Of a stretch of 64,000 bases of DNA, positions 55,031 through 62,926 are shown in pieces. Both the position numbers and the translations under genes were made by a program. The notes below the pieces were generated by a model, which saw only the letters and a program-made list of their open reading frames with translations, was not told the origin of the DNA and did not search any database. The stretch is from Bradyrhizobium guangzhouense. GTDB taxonomy: Bacteria > Pseudomonadota > Alphaproteobacteria > Rhizobiales > Xanthobacteraceae. The number at the start of each line of letters is the position of its first letter. Within the stretch, counting starts at the first letter, position 1. The DNA is taken from positions 6,324,001 through 6,388,000 of the forward strand of contig NZ_CP030053.1 of the NCBI RefSeq assembly GCF_004114955.1. The letters are read 5' to 3'.

Positions 55031-55768
55031 ATGAATCTCAAAGCCGTCGTGTTCGACGCCTACGGGACGCTCTACGACATCCAGTCGGTCGCTGAGATCA
55101 CCGAAGAGGCCTTTCCGGGCTATGGCGAGATGATCACGCAGGTCTGGCGGATCAAGCAGCTCGAATACACCTGGCTGCGCTCGCTGATGCGACGCTACCA
55201 GGATTTCGCAGCCGTGACGCGCGACTCGCTGGCCTATACGCTGCGCGTGCTCGGGCTGGCCTATGAGAACGACGTTTTCGAGCGTGTCATCGACAAATAT
55301 CTGCACCTCGATCTCTATCCGGACGCGACCGCGGCACTCACGGCGCTGAAGCCGCGAAAGCTGGCCATCCTCTCCAATGGCAGTCCTGACATGCTCAACG
55401 CTCTGGTGCGCAATTCGGGCCTCGACCGCCTGCTCGATGCCACCCTCAGTGTGGACGCGAAGAAGATCTTCAAGCCGAGCCCGCAGGCCTACGAGCTGAT
55501 CGGCGAGGTGCTCGGCACCGCGCCCGAGGAAGTGCTGTTCGTCTCCTCCAATCCCTGGGACGTCGCCGGCGCAAAATCGTTCGGGCTGAACGTTGCCTGG
55601 ATCGAACGGGTGACGCCGGAGGCGATGGCACTGGCTTGCGTCGAGACCGAACTCGTGGCACCGCTGACCATGTTCAAGGCGATCCGCACCCAGATGGACG
55701 AGCTCGGCTTTGCGCCGGGTCATCGCGTCCGCTCCCTGTCGGAGCTGGCCGGGATCATCAAGGGATGA
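55031..55768 (+). CDS. Haloacid dehalogenase type II
   Basis: A 245-residue L-2-haloacid dehalogenase-like enzyme, hydrolysing L-2-halo acids to D-2-hydroxy acids. HAD motifs follow the L-DEX pattern: nucleophile Asp9 in VVFDAYGTLYD with Thr13, Arg40, SNGS (115-118), Lys148 in IFKPSP, and SSNPWD (172-177). All these positions match the known catalytic set, which favours true dehalogenase activity over a phosphatase. GGAAGGACA lies just before the ATG. Confidence 0.93.
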   Translation: MNLKAVVFDAYGTLYDIQSVAEITEEAFPGYGEMITQVWRIKQLEYTWLRSLMRRYQDFAAVTRDSLAYTLRVLGLAYENDVFERVIDKYLHLDLYPDATAALTALKPRKLAILSNGSPDMLNALVRNSGLDRLLDATLSVDAKKIFKPSPQAYELIGEVLGTAPEEVLFVSSNPWDVAGAKSFGLNVAWIERVTPEAMALACVETELVAPLTMFKAIRTQMDELGFAPGHRVRSLSELAGIIKG

Positions 55769-55825
55769 CACGGGGATCGCCTCGGCCTCGTCGACCACCC
55801 GCAAGACTGGAATGAGCTGACTGGA

Positions 55826-56293
55826 ATGAGCCTGGAATCCGTTCGCGCCTTCTTCGCCGAGAAAGCCCCCGACATATCAGTCATGGAATCCCCGATCAGC
55901 TCGGCGACCGTGACGCTGGCTGCGGAAGCCTATGGCGTCGAGCCCGGCATGATCGCCAAGACGCTGTCCCTGCGCGTCGGCGAGCGCGTGATCCTGATCG
56001 TTGCGGCCGGCACCTCGCGCATGGACAACAGGAAGGTGAAGGCGCAGTTCGGCGGCAAGCCGAAGATGCTGGGGCTGGAAGAGGTCGCCGACATCACCGG
56101 CCACGAGGTCGGCGGCGTCTGCCCGTTCGGGCTGAAATCACCGCTGCCGGTCTATTGTGACATTTCGCTGAAGGCATATGACGTGGTGGTCCCGGCCGCA
56201 GGCTCGACCCACAGCGCCGTCCGCATCACGCCCGAGCGGATGGCCGAGCTGACCTCGGCCGAATGGGTCGATGTCTGCGAGCACAGGCCATAA
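55826..56293 (+). CDS. YbaK/EbsC family aminoacyl-tRNA editing protein
   Basis: A 155-residue trans-editing domain like Cys-tRNA(Pro) deacylase YbaK. Conserved points are the Lys in MIAKTLSLRVG (about 45), VIVAAGTSRMDNRKVKAQFG, and GGVCPFGLKSPLPVYCD. It probably hydrolyses misacylated tRNA; which tRNA is not clear from sequence. It sits 57 bp after the dehalogenase and 42 bp before the cyclase, all in the same direction. Confidence 0.9.
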   Translation: MSLESVRAFFAEKAPDISVMESPISSATVTLAAEAYGVEPGMIAKTLSLRVGERVILIVAAGTSRMDNRKVKAQFGGKPKMLGLEEVADITGHEVGGVCPFGLKSPLPVYCDISLKAYDVVVPAAGSTHSAVRITPERMAELTSAEWVDVCEHRP

Positions 56294-56335
56294 CTCGGGT
56301 GCCTGGTGCATTTGCCGCTCAGGCAGGCTAGTGTG

Positions 56336-57166
56336 ATGACCATGCCCGACGACAAGGTGAAACGACGACTGACGACCGTGCTGTGCGCTGACGTGTACGG
56401 CTATTCCAGGCTCATGGAAGCGGACGAGACCGGAACGCTGGAGGCGCTCCGCCGCTCGCGCGCGGCCATTGCGCGACTGGTCGAGCGTCATGACGGCCGC
56501 ATCGTGAATACCTGGGGCGACGCCGTGATCGCCGAGTTCGCCAGCGTGGTCGAGGCCGTGCAATGCGCGATCGAGATCCAGCAGGAAATCTCCCGTCAGG
56601 ATTCCGACGCGCCGCGGGCGAACCCGATGCAGTTTCGCATCGGCATCAACCTCGGCGACGTGATGGTCGACGGCACCAACATCTATGGCGACGGGGTCAA
56701 TATCGCCTCACGGCTGCAAGAGCTGGCTGATCCCGGCGGCGTCGTGATCTCGAGCTCCGTCTACGATCAGGTGCACAACAAATTGTCGGTTGGCTTCGAC
56801 TGTCTCGGCCAGCGGGCGATGAAGAACATTGCGCCCCTGACCAGCTATCGGGTCACCCTGGGCGGCCACCCCGCCGGGCCAGCAAGCATCCCGATCGAGC
56901 CAAACCGGGCTCCCTCAGAGCGCGCGCGCGGTGCGTGGATGGACGACAGGCGCGAGCCATCGTCGTCCACGAATGCCGTTTCGGATTGGCTGGGAAAGCT
57001 GCCCCGCCCGATTGCAGCGGCGCTCACGGTCTCGGCCTTCCTGATTCTGATCAATCTGTTCACCGGCGCGCACAAAATCTGGTTCCATTGGCCGGTCGCG
57101 GTCATTCTCCTTGGCGCCGCCTTGCGGACGGTGCTCGGACGTCGACCGGAACAGGACCGCCGCTAG
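56336..57166 (+). CDS. Class III adenylate/guanylate cyclase with C-terminal membrane part
   Basis: A 276-residue cyclase. The catalytic domain lies at the N-terminus (TTVLCADVYGYSRLMEADETG with the first metal Asp; TWGDAVIAEFASVVEAV; MQFRIGINLGDVMVDGTNIYGDGVNIASRLQ), and the DGVNIASR segment carries the transition-state Asn/Arg. A linker leads to two hydrophobic segments at about 220-270, so the domain order (cyclase first, membrane last) is unusual. The ATG at 56336 is used; 56342 is possible. Confidence 0.85.
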   Translation: MTMPDDKVKRRLTTVLCADVYGYSRLMEADETGTLEALRRSRAAIARLVERHDGRIVNTWGDAVIAEFASVVEAVQCAIEIQQEISRQDSDAPRANPMQFRIGINLGDVMVDGTNIYGDGVNIASRLQELADPGGVVISSSVYDQVHNKLSVGFDCLGQRAMKNIAPLTSYRVTLGGHPAGPASIPIEPNRAPSERARGAWMDDRREPSSSTNAVSDWLGKLPRPIAAALTVSAFLILINLFTGAHKIWFHWPVAVILLGAALRTVLGRRPEQDRR

Positions 57167-57172
57167 CCAGCG

Positions 57173-57523
57173 TCAATCGTCATCATTGTCGTACGGCCGT
57201 GGCTGCAGCTGCTGAGGTGGCGGCGGCACATCGTTGTAGCGCGGCGGCGCGGCGCGATTGCGCGGAACGGGCTGTTGCGGCGGCATCTGATTGTTGGACT
57301 CGAACACCGCGCGGCAGCCGCTGGAGAGTTGCGGCGTGTTCTGTCGCAAGCACGCCGTGATGCGGGTCACATCCGGAATCTGGTCGCTGCACAGGCGCCA
57401 GACGTCCGGCGTGCAGGCCATCTGCTGCTCCATGGTTCCGCGATATTCCTCGGCGAATGCTGCGCTCTGCGCGATGCCGCCGATCGCGAGCGCCACACCC
57501 AGCGCAATCCGCTCTGTTCGCAT
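57173..57523 (-). CDS. Small secreted Cys-rich protein
   Basis: A 116-residue protein with a signal peptide (MRTERIALGVALAIGGIAQSAAFA) and a compact domain with four Cys (MACTPDVWRLCSDQIPDVTRITACLRQN ... LSSGCRAVFE), followed by a Pro/Gln/Asp-rich tail. The C-x9-C spacing resembles the Cys-rich repeat proteins common in Bradyrhizobium. GGAAGGATC is upstream of the ATG. The function is unknown. Confidence 0.75.
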   Translation of the reverse strand: MRTERIALGVALAIGGIAQSAAFAEEYRGTMEQQMACTPDVWRLCSDQIPDVTRITACLRQNTPQLSSGCRAVFESNNQMPPQQPVPRNRAAPPRYNDVPPPPQQLQPRPYDNDDD

Positions 57524-57678
57524 GTTCCGATCCTTCCAATTCGCTCGATTTCTCTTCAATCAATGAGGCGCGGACAGGTTCTGGACCAACAACAAAATGT
57601 GAGAAAGCGGCTGGAACCTATGCCCCTCCGTCGGCTTGGCAAAAAGTCTTGCCGGGGGGCGTAAGGAGGGACTCTGCC

Positions 57679-57936
57679 ATGGGAGAACTCGCGACCATCG
57701 ACGTCGCCCTGGACGAGATGCTGGTGAACCTGGCGGCGGTCGTCCTGCGGCTGTCGAAGCCCGAAATCACGAGAACGCCGGAAGCCCGCCGCGCGTTGAC
57801 GCAATCCGTGCATCAATACGCGGTGTGCGCCGCGCGCTCGACCGACCCGCGCGTGCATGAATTGAAGACCGAGCTCGAGAAGACGCTGAAGCCGACCTTG
57901 CGCATTGCCGCGATCGACGGCGTGAAGGTGTCGTAG
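57679..57936 (+). CDS. Small hypothetical protein
   Basis: An 85-residue soluble helical protein: ATIDVALDEMLVNLAAVVLRLSKPEITRTPEARRALTQSVHQYAVCAARS. It has no recognised family. The start is well supported: AAGGAGG at 57663-57669, 9 nt before the ATG. The much longer frame to the left lies over the divergent gene and is not used. Confidence 0.65.
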   Translation: MGELATIDVALDEMLVNLAAVVLRLSKPEITRTPEARRALTQSVHQYAVCAARSTDPRVHELKTELEKTLKPTLRIAAIDGVKVS

Positions 57937-58009
57937 TTGGAGATGGTGGGCACGGCGCAAGAGCGCCTTTGCCCATCCCACGATAGCCGCTTCGAGGATC
58001 AACTAGAAT

Positions 58010-58945
58010 CTAGCCGGCTTTGCCACCCTTCTTCGGCTTCCGCTTGCAGGTGCCCGGCAGCTTCGCCGCGAGGAAATCGCCGAGCACCTCGACGCGCGCT
58101 GGCCTCGGGCCGCCGGGTGGGGTGACGAGGTGCACGGCGCCTTCGGCTTGCTTCCAGTCTTTCAAGATCACTTCGACGGCGCCGGAGGAGATCGCATCGC
58201 CGACGATGAACTCGGGCAGCTCCGCGATGCCGAGACCCGACAGGAGCGACGGCATCAGCGCCTCGCCGTTATTGACGCGAAGCAGGCCGCCGGGGCGGAC
58301 GCTGGCCTGCTCGCCCGCAGAATTGGTGTAGTGCCAGATATTGGGCGTGGAGAGATAGGCGTAGCTGAAGCATTTGTGCTGGGCGAGATGCATCGGATGC
58401 GTCGGCCGGCCGTGCTTCTTCAGATAGGACGGCGCCGCCACGGTGAAGCGCGGCATGGTGAAGAGCCGCCGCGCGATCAGCGAGGAATCCGGCAGCCGCG
58501 CGATCCGCACCGCCATGTCGAAACCTTCGCCGATCAGATCGACGGTCGCATCGCTCAGGTGCAGATCGACCGAGACCTCCGGATAGGTCTCGAAGAACTC
58601 CGGCAGCAGAGGCGCCACCGCCTTGATGCCGAACGTCATGGGCACCGCGAGCCGCACCAGGCCGCGCGGCGCCACCGATTGCGCCAGCGCCTCGTTCTCC
58701 GCGGCCTCGCCATCGGCGAGCAGCCGCGTGGCGCGATCGGCGAGCTTGTGGCCGGCATCGGTCAGCGCAAGGCGGCGCGAGGTGCGGTTGAACAGCCGCG
58801 CCCCTAACCGCTCTTCCAGGCGGGTGATCGCCTTGGACACCGTGGCCTTCGACGTCGTGAGCTCGCTTGCAGCCCCCGCAAACGACCGTAATTCCACGAC
58901 TTTTGCGAAAATCGCGAGCGCCTCGAAATCGGGCAGTTTGGCCAT
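58010..58945 (-). CDS. LysR family regulator
   Basis: A 311-residue LysR regulator close to the CrgA/PecT-like subgroup: FEALAIFAKVVELRSFAGAASELTTSKATVSKAITRLEERLGARLFNRTSRRLALT, then an effector domain beginning LVRLAVPMTFGIKAVAPLLPEF. It ends with a Lys/Gly-rich tail. It is divergent from the pirin-wrbA pair, and a GAAACA/TGTTTC palindrome lies 28 bp upstream of its start, so control of both directions is likely. Confidence 0.93.
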   Translation of the reverse strand: MAKLPDFEALAIFAKVVELRSFAGAASELTTSKATVSKAITRLEERLGARLFNRTSRRLALTDAGHKLADRATRLLADGEAAENEALAQSVAPRGLVRLAVPMTFGIKAVAPLLPEFFETYPEVSVDLHLSDATVDLIGEGFDMAVRIARLPDSSLIARRLFTMPRFTVAAPSYLKKHGRPTHPMHLAQHKCFSYAYLSTPNIWHYTNSAGEQASVRPGGLLRVNNGEALMPSLLSGLGIAELPEFIVGDAISSGAVEVILKDWKQAEGAVHLVTPPGGPRPARVEVLGDFLAAKLPGTCKRKPKKGGKAG

Positions 58946-58972
58946 GGCGGGAGTCCGTGACGGATCGATATG

Positions 58973-58987
58973 GAAACAATGTGTTTC
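58973..58987. promoter_or_regulatory. LysR operator candidate GAAACA-N3-TGTTTC
   Basis: Perfect 6-bp arms around ATG, 28 bp upstream of the LysR start and 75 bp upstream of the pirin start, with a further AGTTTC half-site at 58991-58996. Confidence 0.55.
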
Positions 58988-59061
58988 AACAGTTTCTATT
59001 TCTATAACACAGGCGGCGGCTTATCCAAGGCCGATCAGGAATTCACGACTGGAGAAATCCG

Positions 59062-59760
59062 ATGATCGAACTCAGACCTTTCGACAAGCTCGGCGGCGCC
59101 GATCACGGCTGGCTGAAGGCAAAACATCATTTCTCCTTCGCCAGCCATTATGATCCGAACAACATGGGTCATGGGGCGCTGCGGGTGTGGAACGACGACG
59201 AGATCGCGCCGAACACCGGCTTTCCCGCCCATCCCCACGCCAACATGGAGATCATCACCTATGTGCGTGAGGGCGCGATCACCCATCAGGACAGCCTCGG
59301 CAACGAAGGCCGCACCGAAGCGGGCGACGTGCAGGTGATGAGCGCCGGCAGCGGCATCCGCCACTCCGAGTACAATCTCGAGCCGACCAGGACGCGAATC
59401 TTCCAGATCTGGATCGAGCCGACCGCGCGCGGCGGTCAGCCGACCTGGGGCTCGAAGCCGTTCCCCAAGGCCGATCGCTCCGGCAAGCTCGTGACGATCG
59501 CGAGCGGCATTGCCGAAGACACCGACGCGCTGCCGATCCGCGCCGATGCGCGGGTGCTCGCCACCACGCTGAAGGCCGGCGAAAGAGCCGAGTACGAACC
59601 GCAGAAGACGCGGCACCTCTACCTCGTGCCTGCGGCCGGCGCGGTCGAGATCAACGGCGTGCGCGTCAACGCCCGCGACGGCGCGGCGATCCGCGACGAG
59701 AGCAAGCTGACAATCACGGCGCTGGAAGATTCAGAGCTCGTGCTCGTCGACGCCGCGTAA
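59062..59760 (+). CDS. Pirin family protein
   Basis: A 232-residue bicupin. The four pirin metal ligands are present at H57 and H59 ([10 protein letters not shown]) and H101 and E103 (GIRHSEYN), the same arrangement as human pirin and E. coli YhhW, so quercetinase-type or redox-sensor activity is plausible. It is followed by wrbA after 44 bp. The regulator is likely the divergent LysR. Confidence 0.93.
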   Translation: MIELRPFDKLGGADHGWLKAKHHFSFASHYDPNNMGHGALRVWNDDEIAPNTGFPAHPHANMEIITYVREGAITHQDSLGNEGRTEAGDVQVMSAGSGIRHSEYNLEPTRTRIFQIWIEPTARGGQPTWGSKPFPKADRSGKLVTIASGIAEDTDALPIRADARVLATTLKAGERAEYEPQKTRHLYLVPAAGAVEINGVRVNARDGAAIRDESKLTITALEDSELVLVDAA

Positions 59761-59804
59761 CACCCAACAACCAGCCATCGCATCCAATCCCAACGGAGAC
59801 CACC

Positions 59805-60404
59805 ATGACCAAAGTTCTCGTCCTCTATTATTCCGCCTATGGCCATATCGAAGCGATGGCCAATGCCGTCGCGGAAGGCGCGCGCGAAGCCGGCGCCACC
59901 GTCGACATCAAGCGCGTGCCCGAGCTGGTGCCGGCCGAAGTCGCCAAGGCCTCGTATTACAAGGTCGACCAGGCAGCCCCCGTCGCCAAGATCGAGGACC
60001 TCGCCAATTACGACGCGATCATCGTCGGCACCGGCACCCGCTTCGGCCGCATGGCCTCGCAGATGGCGAACTTCCTCGACCAGGCCGGCGGGCTCTGGGC
60101 CAAGGGCGCGCTGCACGGCAAGGTCGGCGGCGCCTTCACGTCGACCGCAACCCAGCATGGCGGCCAGGAGACGACGCTGTTCTCAATCATCACCAATCTC
60201 CTGCATTTCGGCATGGTGATCGTCGGCATGAACTACGGCTTTGCCGGCCAGATGAAGCTCGACGAGGTCACCGGCGGCGCGCCCTACGGCGCCACCACGA
60301 TCACCGGCGGCGACGGCAGCCGCCAGCCCAGCGCCAACGAGCTTGCCGGCGCGCGCTATCAGGGCCGCCAGATCGCGGAGACCGCGAAGAAGCTGCACGG
60401 TTAA
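59805..60404 (+). CDS. wrbA: NAD(P)H:quinone oxidoreductase WrbA
   Basis: A 199-residue flavodoxin-fold quinone reductase that reduces quinones in two-electron steps. FMN-binding segments are [49 protein letters not shown] and [28 protein letters not shown]. Pairing with pirin and a LysR regulator suggests a quinone or electrophile stress response. Confidence 0.96.
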   Translation: MTKVLVLYYSAYGHIEAMANAVAEGAREAGATVDIKRVPELVPAEVAKASYYKVDQAAPVAKIEDLANYDAIIVGTGTRFGRMASQMANFLDQAGGLWAKGALHGKVGGAFTSTATQHGGQETTLFSIITNLLHFGMVIVGMNYGFAGQMKLDEVTGGAPYGATTITGGDGSRQPSANELAGARYQGRQIAETAKKLHG

Positions 60405-60502
60405 GCTTTACGCGCGATCGGCTGCATGGCTGATACGACTCGGGCGGCATTCTTCTTACGGGATGCCGCCCCATTTATGTGGGCAACAACGACACGGCTC
60501 AC

Positions 60503-60548
60503 GACACGCAGGACTTGTTGGACGCAGGACTTTTTGGACGCAGGACTT
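60503..60548. repeat. Short direct repeat, GGACGCAGGACTT
   Basis: Three imperfect copies: ACACGCAGGACTT (60504-60516), TTGGACGCAGGACTT (60518-60532) and TTGGACGCAGGACTT (60534-60548). They lie in a 292-bp spacer after wrbA. A possible 50-residue open frame with HCAEC starts near 60558, but I do not call it. Confidence 0.7.
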
Positions 60549-60696
60549 ACGAGACACATGGCTTTCGAACTTCTCTTGATTGCACAAATGATCCGCAGGC
60601 CGGCCCAGGCGCTCGCACGGCGCTGGTATTGCCGCAGCTTGTTCCGCGCCTCGCGCGGCCGTTTTCACTGTGCCGAGTGCGCGGGATCGTCGTCCG

Positions 60697-61581
60697 TCAC
60701 GCCCGCGTGATATCCGCGTGCGGCGGGACGCTGACATCAGGCACGGATGCGGGTGCCGTTGAAAGCCACCAGCCGTCGCCGGCGAACCAGCAGGTCTCGT
60801 CAGGCTGGTCTCCTCGCCGCAACGATTGCACACCCTCCCAGCCTTTCGCGAATGCCTCGGCCAGCCGCCGGCCTGCCTCTTCATCCTGAAGTCCCGCGCA
60901 GCCGATGAACTGAGCCCGGCTCAGAAATTTCGCCGGCCAGGCCGCGCCCTGCTCCGGGCGCGTGACCATCAACATGCCGCCCAGCACACCGGCCGGGGCC
61001 AGCGGAAACACCAGCCGGCCGCCGGGCCGCAATGCATCCAACCATTCGGTCGCCGGCTGCGCCGCGCCCGCGCAAACATAGATCACGTCGACATCAGGCA
61101 GATCGGAGGCAACGCCCGAGCGCTCGCGCAGCTCGACAGTGCCGATGTCCTTCAAATTCTCGCGCGCAAGCCCGGCAAGGCGCTCGTCGATCTCATAGGC
61201 GTAGACGCGGCCATCGGGCCCGGCAAGCTCGGCGAGGATCGCCGTGTAGTAGCCCGTGCCCGCGCCGATCTGGAGCACGCTCTCGCCTTCCCTGACAGCG
61301 CAGCCGCTGAGCCAATGCGCGTGCGCGCCGGGCATGCCGATGTTGATGCCCCGCTCCCGATCCAGCGCCAGCAGCGCGTTCTGATAGAGATAGGCGGGAT
61401 CGTCATCGGGCGTCACGACATAGGGATGGCCGCCGAGCGAGATCGACCACGGCCCGGGCCCCGCGAAGGCCTCGCGCCTCACATTGCGAAACGCCCGCTC
61501 GAGACGAGGGTCCGTGGCCCTGGCCGCGGCGCAGATCAATTGTGCAAAGAACGCGCGATATTTGTCCGAACGATCGGGCAT
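60697..61581 (-). CDS. Protein-L-isoaspartate O-methyltransferase-like protein
   Basis: A 294-residue SAM-dependent methyltransferase of the PCMT type. Motif I is VLQIGAGTGYYTAILAELAG; VYAYEIDERLAGLARENL and DVIYVCAGAAQPATEWLDALRPGGRLVFPL follow. The N-terminal RNVRREAFAGPGPW is PCMT-like, while the C-terminal part is longer than the classic enzyme and ends in a Trp-rich segment. Whether it repairs isoaspartate or modifies another target is open. Confidence 0.85.
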   Translation of the reverse strand: MPDRSDKYRAFFAQLICAAARATDPRLERAFRNVRREAFAGPGPWSISLGGHPYVVTPDDDPAYLYQNALLALDRERGINIGMPGAHAHWLSGCAVREGESVLQIGAGTGYYTAILAELAGPDGRVYAYEIDERLAGLARENLKDIGTVELRERSGVASDLPDVDVIYVCAGAAQPATEWLDALRPGGRLVFPLAPAGVLGGMLMVTRPEQGAAWPAKFLSRAQFIGCAGLQDEEAGRRLAEAFAKGWEGVQSLRRGDQPDETCWFAGDGWWLSTAPASVPDVSVPPHADITRA

Positions 61582-61656
61582 GCCGCCTCCTGGCTGAGGC
61601 CGTCACGATAGCACAATTCATGCGATATTCGGGTGACCGCCGCAACCGGCGACGGA

Positions 61657-62799
61657 TCAGCGCGTCTTGCCCATGGCACGCGCGGCCAATGCTGCCAGCC
61701 TTGGATGACGGCGCAGTCCCTGCGCGGCATGGTCGCGCAGAACGAAAGGCAGACCGCGCCAGGACAGCGCGACGCTGACATCGGTCAGCGGCACCGGCTC
61801 GGCGCCGAAGCGGCGCTTGTAGTCGTGATTGCCGATGCTGAGATCGAAGCGCCGCACGCCCTGCGCATGCAAGGCCGCCATGGTGCGCTCGGTCACGAGC
61901 AGCCCCGGCGAGCAATTCGCCCACCGCTTGCCGGCATGGCCAATGCGCAGCAAATAATAGGTCGCGCCGTATCTGACACCGTACGTGGTCGCCACAATGC
62001 CCTCGTCGCAGACGAGCGCCGAAATCACCGCATAGCCTTCGGCAACGCCCTGCCGGGCGACATCGCGGTAGAAGCGGGCATGGGCCGCGTCGTTGAGCAC
62101 GAACGGCGAGCCCAGTTGCTGCATGCGCTCCTGCTGCTGCACATCGATGACATCCAGAAGCTCGTGCGCGCGCGCAACGTCGGTGGCGATCTCGAACCGC
62201 GCGCCGGCATGGCGGCTGAACACGCGCCAGCAGCGCGGCATCTGCATGCGCTTGATCGAGGCCTGATAGTCCGCATAGTCATCGCCGGTCAGCACGAGAT
62301 TGCCGTTGAGCGAGCACGAGCCGGAACGGCCGAGCGACACCAGCGGGTTTGGCTTGGCGCCGACATAGGACGGCATCTTCTTGAAACGAAGCAGGTCGAA
62401 ACCGTCGGGCAAGGCGCGCAGGCCATCGACCAGTGCCGCACCGATCGCCTCGGCGCCGGGCGCATCGAAACTCGCATCGCATGCAACGATCGGCGCGTTG
62501 TTGTCGGAGACGCCGAGATCGGCAAACTCGACGATACGGACGCCGCGCCTTAAGTGGCTGAACATCGGCACCAGCGCGATGTCCTTGGCCGTCGCCGTGT
62601 CGGTGATGACGGCGATCAGCGGCGCGACGCCGTGAAACGCTCCGTACCAGGCTCCCAGCCAGTAACCATGCTGAAACGCGGTGCGATGTCCGGCGTCCAG
62701 GCGCAATGCGGCCTGTTGCCAGTCACGCAGGAAATCGACTGAGATTCCCGACGTGCTGGATACCCGACCGTCTAGCTGCTCGAGGCTGAGAAACGCCAT
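61657..62799 (-). CDS. GNAT/BioF2-like acetyltransferase, polysaccharide cluster
   Basis: A 380-residue protein of the CelD/BioF2-like acetyltransferase class, which often sits in exopolysaccharide clusters. The C-terminal GNAT-like fold is seen in GIVATTYGVRYGATYYLLRIGHAGKRWANCSPGLLVTERTMAALHAQGVRRFDLSIGNHDYKRRFG. The N-terminus is poorly conserved. ATG at 62799 (MAFLSLEQ) is preferred over an upstream TTG at 62814. It follows the O-antigen ligase on the same strand. Confidence 0.8.
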   Translation of the reverse strand: MAFLSLEQLDGRVSSTSGISVDFLRDWQQAALRLDAGHRTAFQHGYWLGAWYGAFHGVAPLIAVITDTATAKDIALVPMFSHLRRGVRIVEFADLGVSDNNAPIVACDASFDAPGAEAIGAALVDGLRALPDGFDLLRFKKMPSYVGAKPNPLVSLGRSGSCSLNGNLVLTGDDYADYQASIKRMQMPRCWRVFSRHAGARFEIATDVARAHELLDVIDVQQQERMQQLGSPFVLNDAAHARFYRDVARQGVAEGYAVISALVCDEGIVATTYGVRYGATYYLLRIGHAGKRWANCSPGLLVTERTMAALHAQGVRRFDLSIGNHDYKRRFGAEPVPLTDVSVALSWRGLPFVLRDHAAQGLRRHPRLAALAARAMGKTR

Positions 62800-62926
62800 T
62801 TGCGGGGCATACAATTACTGAACACGCCCAGATAGATTATGTTTTGCCGCAGACCACAAGTTACGTCGCTGCTTATCGTTAAGCGGTTACCGTCAGCGCC
62901 CCCGCATGCGCGGCTGCGACATCTTG

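Noticed and set aside
60426..60710. Open frames after wrbA, including a short one with HCAEC
   Set aside because: No ribosome binding site and overlap with direct repeats; not supportable as a gene.
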